In this document: positions 62,298-64,000 of the stretch, piece by piece
Numbering within the stretch: the stretch's first letter is position 1
Layout of the letters: each line of letters begins with the position of its first letter
Source of the DNA: Silvimonas soli
Lineage (GTDB): Bacteria; Pseudomonadota; Gammaproteobacteria; Burkholderiales; Chitinibacteraceae
Length of the DNA: 64,000 nucleotides
NCBI RefSeq assembly: GCF_030035605.1
Contig: NZ_CP106736.1
Location: 3,841,001-3,905,000, forward strand
Direction: 5' to 3'
Notes under the pieces: model-generated
Told to the model about the DNA's origin: nothing
The model's input: only the letters and a program-made list of their open reading frames with translations
Databases searched by the model: none
Program-made: the position numbers and the translations under genes

Positions 62298-62449
62298 CCC
62301 ATCTTTAATGATATGGCCGGTTGTACTGGCTGCCGGTAGAACCAGGTGCAAAGTTCGCAAACTGCCCTTGTCTGACTATGATGATGAATCAGCCAGCCCA
62401 TCTATGCCTCGGGCACGGTGCAGTTGCCAGTCAATGGAGTTCACAACGC

Positions 62450-63868
62450 ATGCCAAACGAAGAAGCCACCCTGGAACAGCGCAAAGCGATCGGGATCGAA
62501 GCACGCAAGCAAACCAAACGCAGCAGTCACCACAAGACTGGCAATACGGATCGCGATCCGTTGGCGTTGCTTGAGGCCAATAGCGAAGGGCGCGTGACCA
62601 AACTGGTGCCGTTGCGTTACGCGCGCATGCTGGTGTCACCGTTTGCGTTTTTCCGCGGCAGTGCAATTTTGCAGGCACATGATCTGGCAGGCACACCTGA
62701 CTCCGGCATCCAGATGCAAATCTGTGGCGATTGTCATCTCTCCAATTTTGGCGGCTTTGCCACGCCAGAACGCAATTTGTTGTTTGACGTAAATGACTTT
62801 GATGAAACCCATCCCGGGCCTTGGGAGTGGGATCTGAAGCGTCTGGCCGCCAGTTTTGCCGTGGCCGCCCGCCACCTCGGGCACGGTGACTCAGCCGCCG
62901 AAGAAACGGCTTATATTGTGGCGGAGTCCTATCGGCAAAAAACGCTCGAATACGCAGAAATGGGCGCGCTGGAAACCTGGTATGACCAGATCACGTTTGA
63001 GCGAATTCTGGAAAGCGCCAAGACTGCCGAAGGGCGGCGGTTGGTGCGCGAGGGTATGGCCAAAGCCGACCGGCGCAGTAGCGAGGAGCTGCTGCCAAAA
63101 CTGGGCGTGATGAAAGACGGCGTCTGGAAAATCCGCGATGCGCCTCCTGGTGTGTTTCATATTCACGGCAACACCAGCCTGTTTGATGAAGTGGATGACT
63201 GGGTGCAACTGGGCAGTCCGGAAGCGTTGATCAAAAAACTGTACAAAGAGTATTCGGGCACGATTTCGGCCAGCCACCGGCAATTACTGGAACGCTTCAC
63301 GCTGCATGACATGGCCTTCAAGGTGGTTGGGGTGGGTAGCGTCGGTACCCGCTGCTTGATCGCCTTGATGATAGGCAGTCAGGGCGAGCCGTTGTTCCTG
63401 CAAATCAAGGAAGCCCGCGATTCGGTGCTGGCGCCGTATGTCAAACCCAAGACCCCGTTTCAACATCAGGGGCGAAGGGTGGTGGAAGGGCAGCGCCTGA
63501 TGCAGGCTTCCAGCGATATTTTCCTGGGCTGGTCAACCGGGCCATCAGGGCGGCACTTCTATTTGCGCCAGTTGCGGGACATGAAAGTCTCGCCGCAGGT
63601 TGAATTGTTCGACTCCACCATACTCAAAGGCTATGCACGCTCCTGCGGCTGGGTCCTGGCGCGGGCACATGCAAGGGCCGGTGGTCTGGCAACGGAAGTG
63701 GCCGGGTACTTGGGTAAAAGCGACAGCATGGCGGTTGCCATTGGCAAATATTCAATGGCTTACGCCGACCAGGTCGAACGCGATTACGACATTTTCTCCA
63801 AAGCGTGTCGCTCCGGTCGGCTTGTCGCACGTACCGAAGCAGATTACACCGCAGATTTTCTGGTGTAG
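62450..63868 (+). CDS. DUF2252 family protein
   Basis: 472 residues from ATG 62450 with GGAG upstream. DUF2252 is related to kinase-like folds. Visible: R-M-L-V-S-P-F-A-F-F-R-G-S-A (about 64-77), C-G-D-C-H-L-S-N-F-G-G-F (about 96-107), D-V-N-D-F-D-E-T-H-P-G-P-W-E-W-D-L-K-R-L (about 117-136) and V-G-V-G-S-V-G-T-R near 290, all family hallmarks. The D-x-H-x-x-N and D-F-D segments recall the catalytic loops of aminoglycoside phosphotransferases. Substrate and role are unknown. Confidence 0.9.
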   Translation: MPNEEATLEQRKAIGIEARKQTKRSSHHKTGNTDRDPLALLEANSEGRVTKLVPLRYARMLVSPFAFFRGSAILQAHDLAGTPDSGIQMQICGDCHLSNFGGFATPERNLLFDVNDFDETHPGPWEWDLKRLAASFAVAARHLGHGDSAAEETAYIVAESYRQKTLEYAEMGALETWYDQITFERILESAKTAEGRRLVREGMAKADRRSSEELLPKLGVMKDGVWKIRDAPPGVFHIHGNTSLFDEVDDWVQLGSPEALIKKLYKEYSGTISASHRQLLERFTLHDMAFKVVGVGSVGTRCLIALMIGSQGEPLFLQIKEARDSVLAPYVKPKTPFQHQGRRVVEGQRLMQASSDIFLGWSTGPSGRHFYLRQLRDMKVSPQVELFDSTILKGYARSCGWVLARAHARAGGLATEVAGYLGKSDSMAVAIGKYSMAYADQVERDYDIFSKACRSGRLVARTEADYTADFLV

Positions 63869-63955
63869 CTGCGCGGCGAGATGGGCTATAACCGCTATGA
63901 AAGGTATGTACGACGTTTTAAAATCCGGGCTAGCCCACCAAAAGGAATTTGCTTG

Positions 63956-64000
63956 ATGCGTTCGATTCGTCAAATGGCCATTGCAATGGCTCTGCTAGCA
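63956..64000 (+). CDS. Secreted or membrane protein, cut by the right edge
   Basis: Only the first 15 codons are visible: M-R-S-I-R-Q-M-A-I-A-M-A-L-L-A, the n-region and hydrophobic core of a Sec signal peptide. AAAGGA lies about 11 bases before the ATG, which supports a real start. Product not identifiable. Confidence 0.6.
   Translation, partial: MRSIRQMAIAMALLA

Overview
The window is one chromosome segment of a Gram-negative, metabolically versatile heterotroph. Outer-membrane porins, RND efflux with a lipoprotein outer-membrane factor, a MalFGK-type sugar ABC importer and Sec signal peptides show a proteobacterium. Moderately high GC, many G/C-ending codons and the gene repertoire suggest Betaproteobacteria (Neisseriales/Chitinibacteraceae-like); this placement is inference, since there is no rRNA or other marker gene here. 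I saw no tRNA, rRNA, CRISPR, transposase or prophage gene.

Layout. 1-8.3 kb holds housekeeping and stress genes: a DUF1993 protein cut by the left edge, a GST/flavin-binding pair behind a promoter with a perfect palindromic operator, yejK, dps, a small unknown gene, a divergent TetR/DHA2-MFS pair, a DedA protein and an RBBP9-type hydrolase. 8.3-23.1 kb is a citrate/tricarboxylate regulon: an AEC carrier and citC-D-E-F-X-G on the minus strand; a malic enzyme and a CitAB two-component system on the plus strand; and two divergent porins. A shared T-rich motif lies between the AEC carrier and malic enzyme (twice) and in the gap between the porins (twice), and may be the CitB-type operator.

23.3-37.4 kb is a sugar-acid catabolic cluster on the minus strand that best fits oxidative L-fucose (or related 6-deoxy/aldohexose) use. 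It encodes an ABC importer, mutarotase, aldo-keto dehydrogenase, COG3618 lactonase, a split UxaA-type dehydratase plus an enolase-superfamily dehydratase, an SDR, an FAH-family hydrolase and an RraA-family protein. A divergent FadR-type GntR regulator reads the other way, with a TNGTNNNACNA operator between them. The three gaps inside this cluster carry dispersed repeats.

37.4-43.3 kb is a run of small conserved genes: NUDIX, TraB-like, quinone oxidoreductase, sirtuin, DUF4442, DUF1415, a CbiM-like membrane protein and an alpha/beta hydrolase. 43.3-44.4 kb is a non-coding repeat island with a 23-unit CAACAG microsatellite between two copies of a dispersed element. Then come a DUF1800/DUF1501 secreted pair, an MdtABC-type RND operon with its own outer-membrane factor, an EamA exporter, a YhhS-type MFS, an MscS-type channel, an outer-membrane beta-barrel protein, a DUF2252 protein, and the first codons of a secreted protein cut by the right edge.
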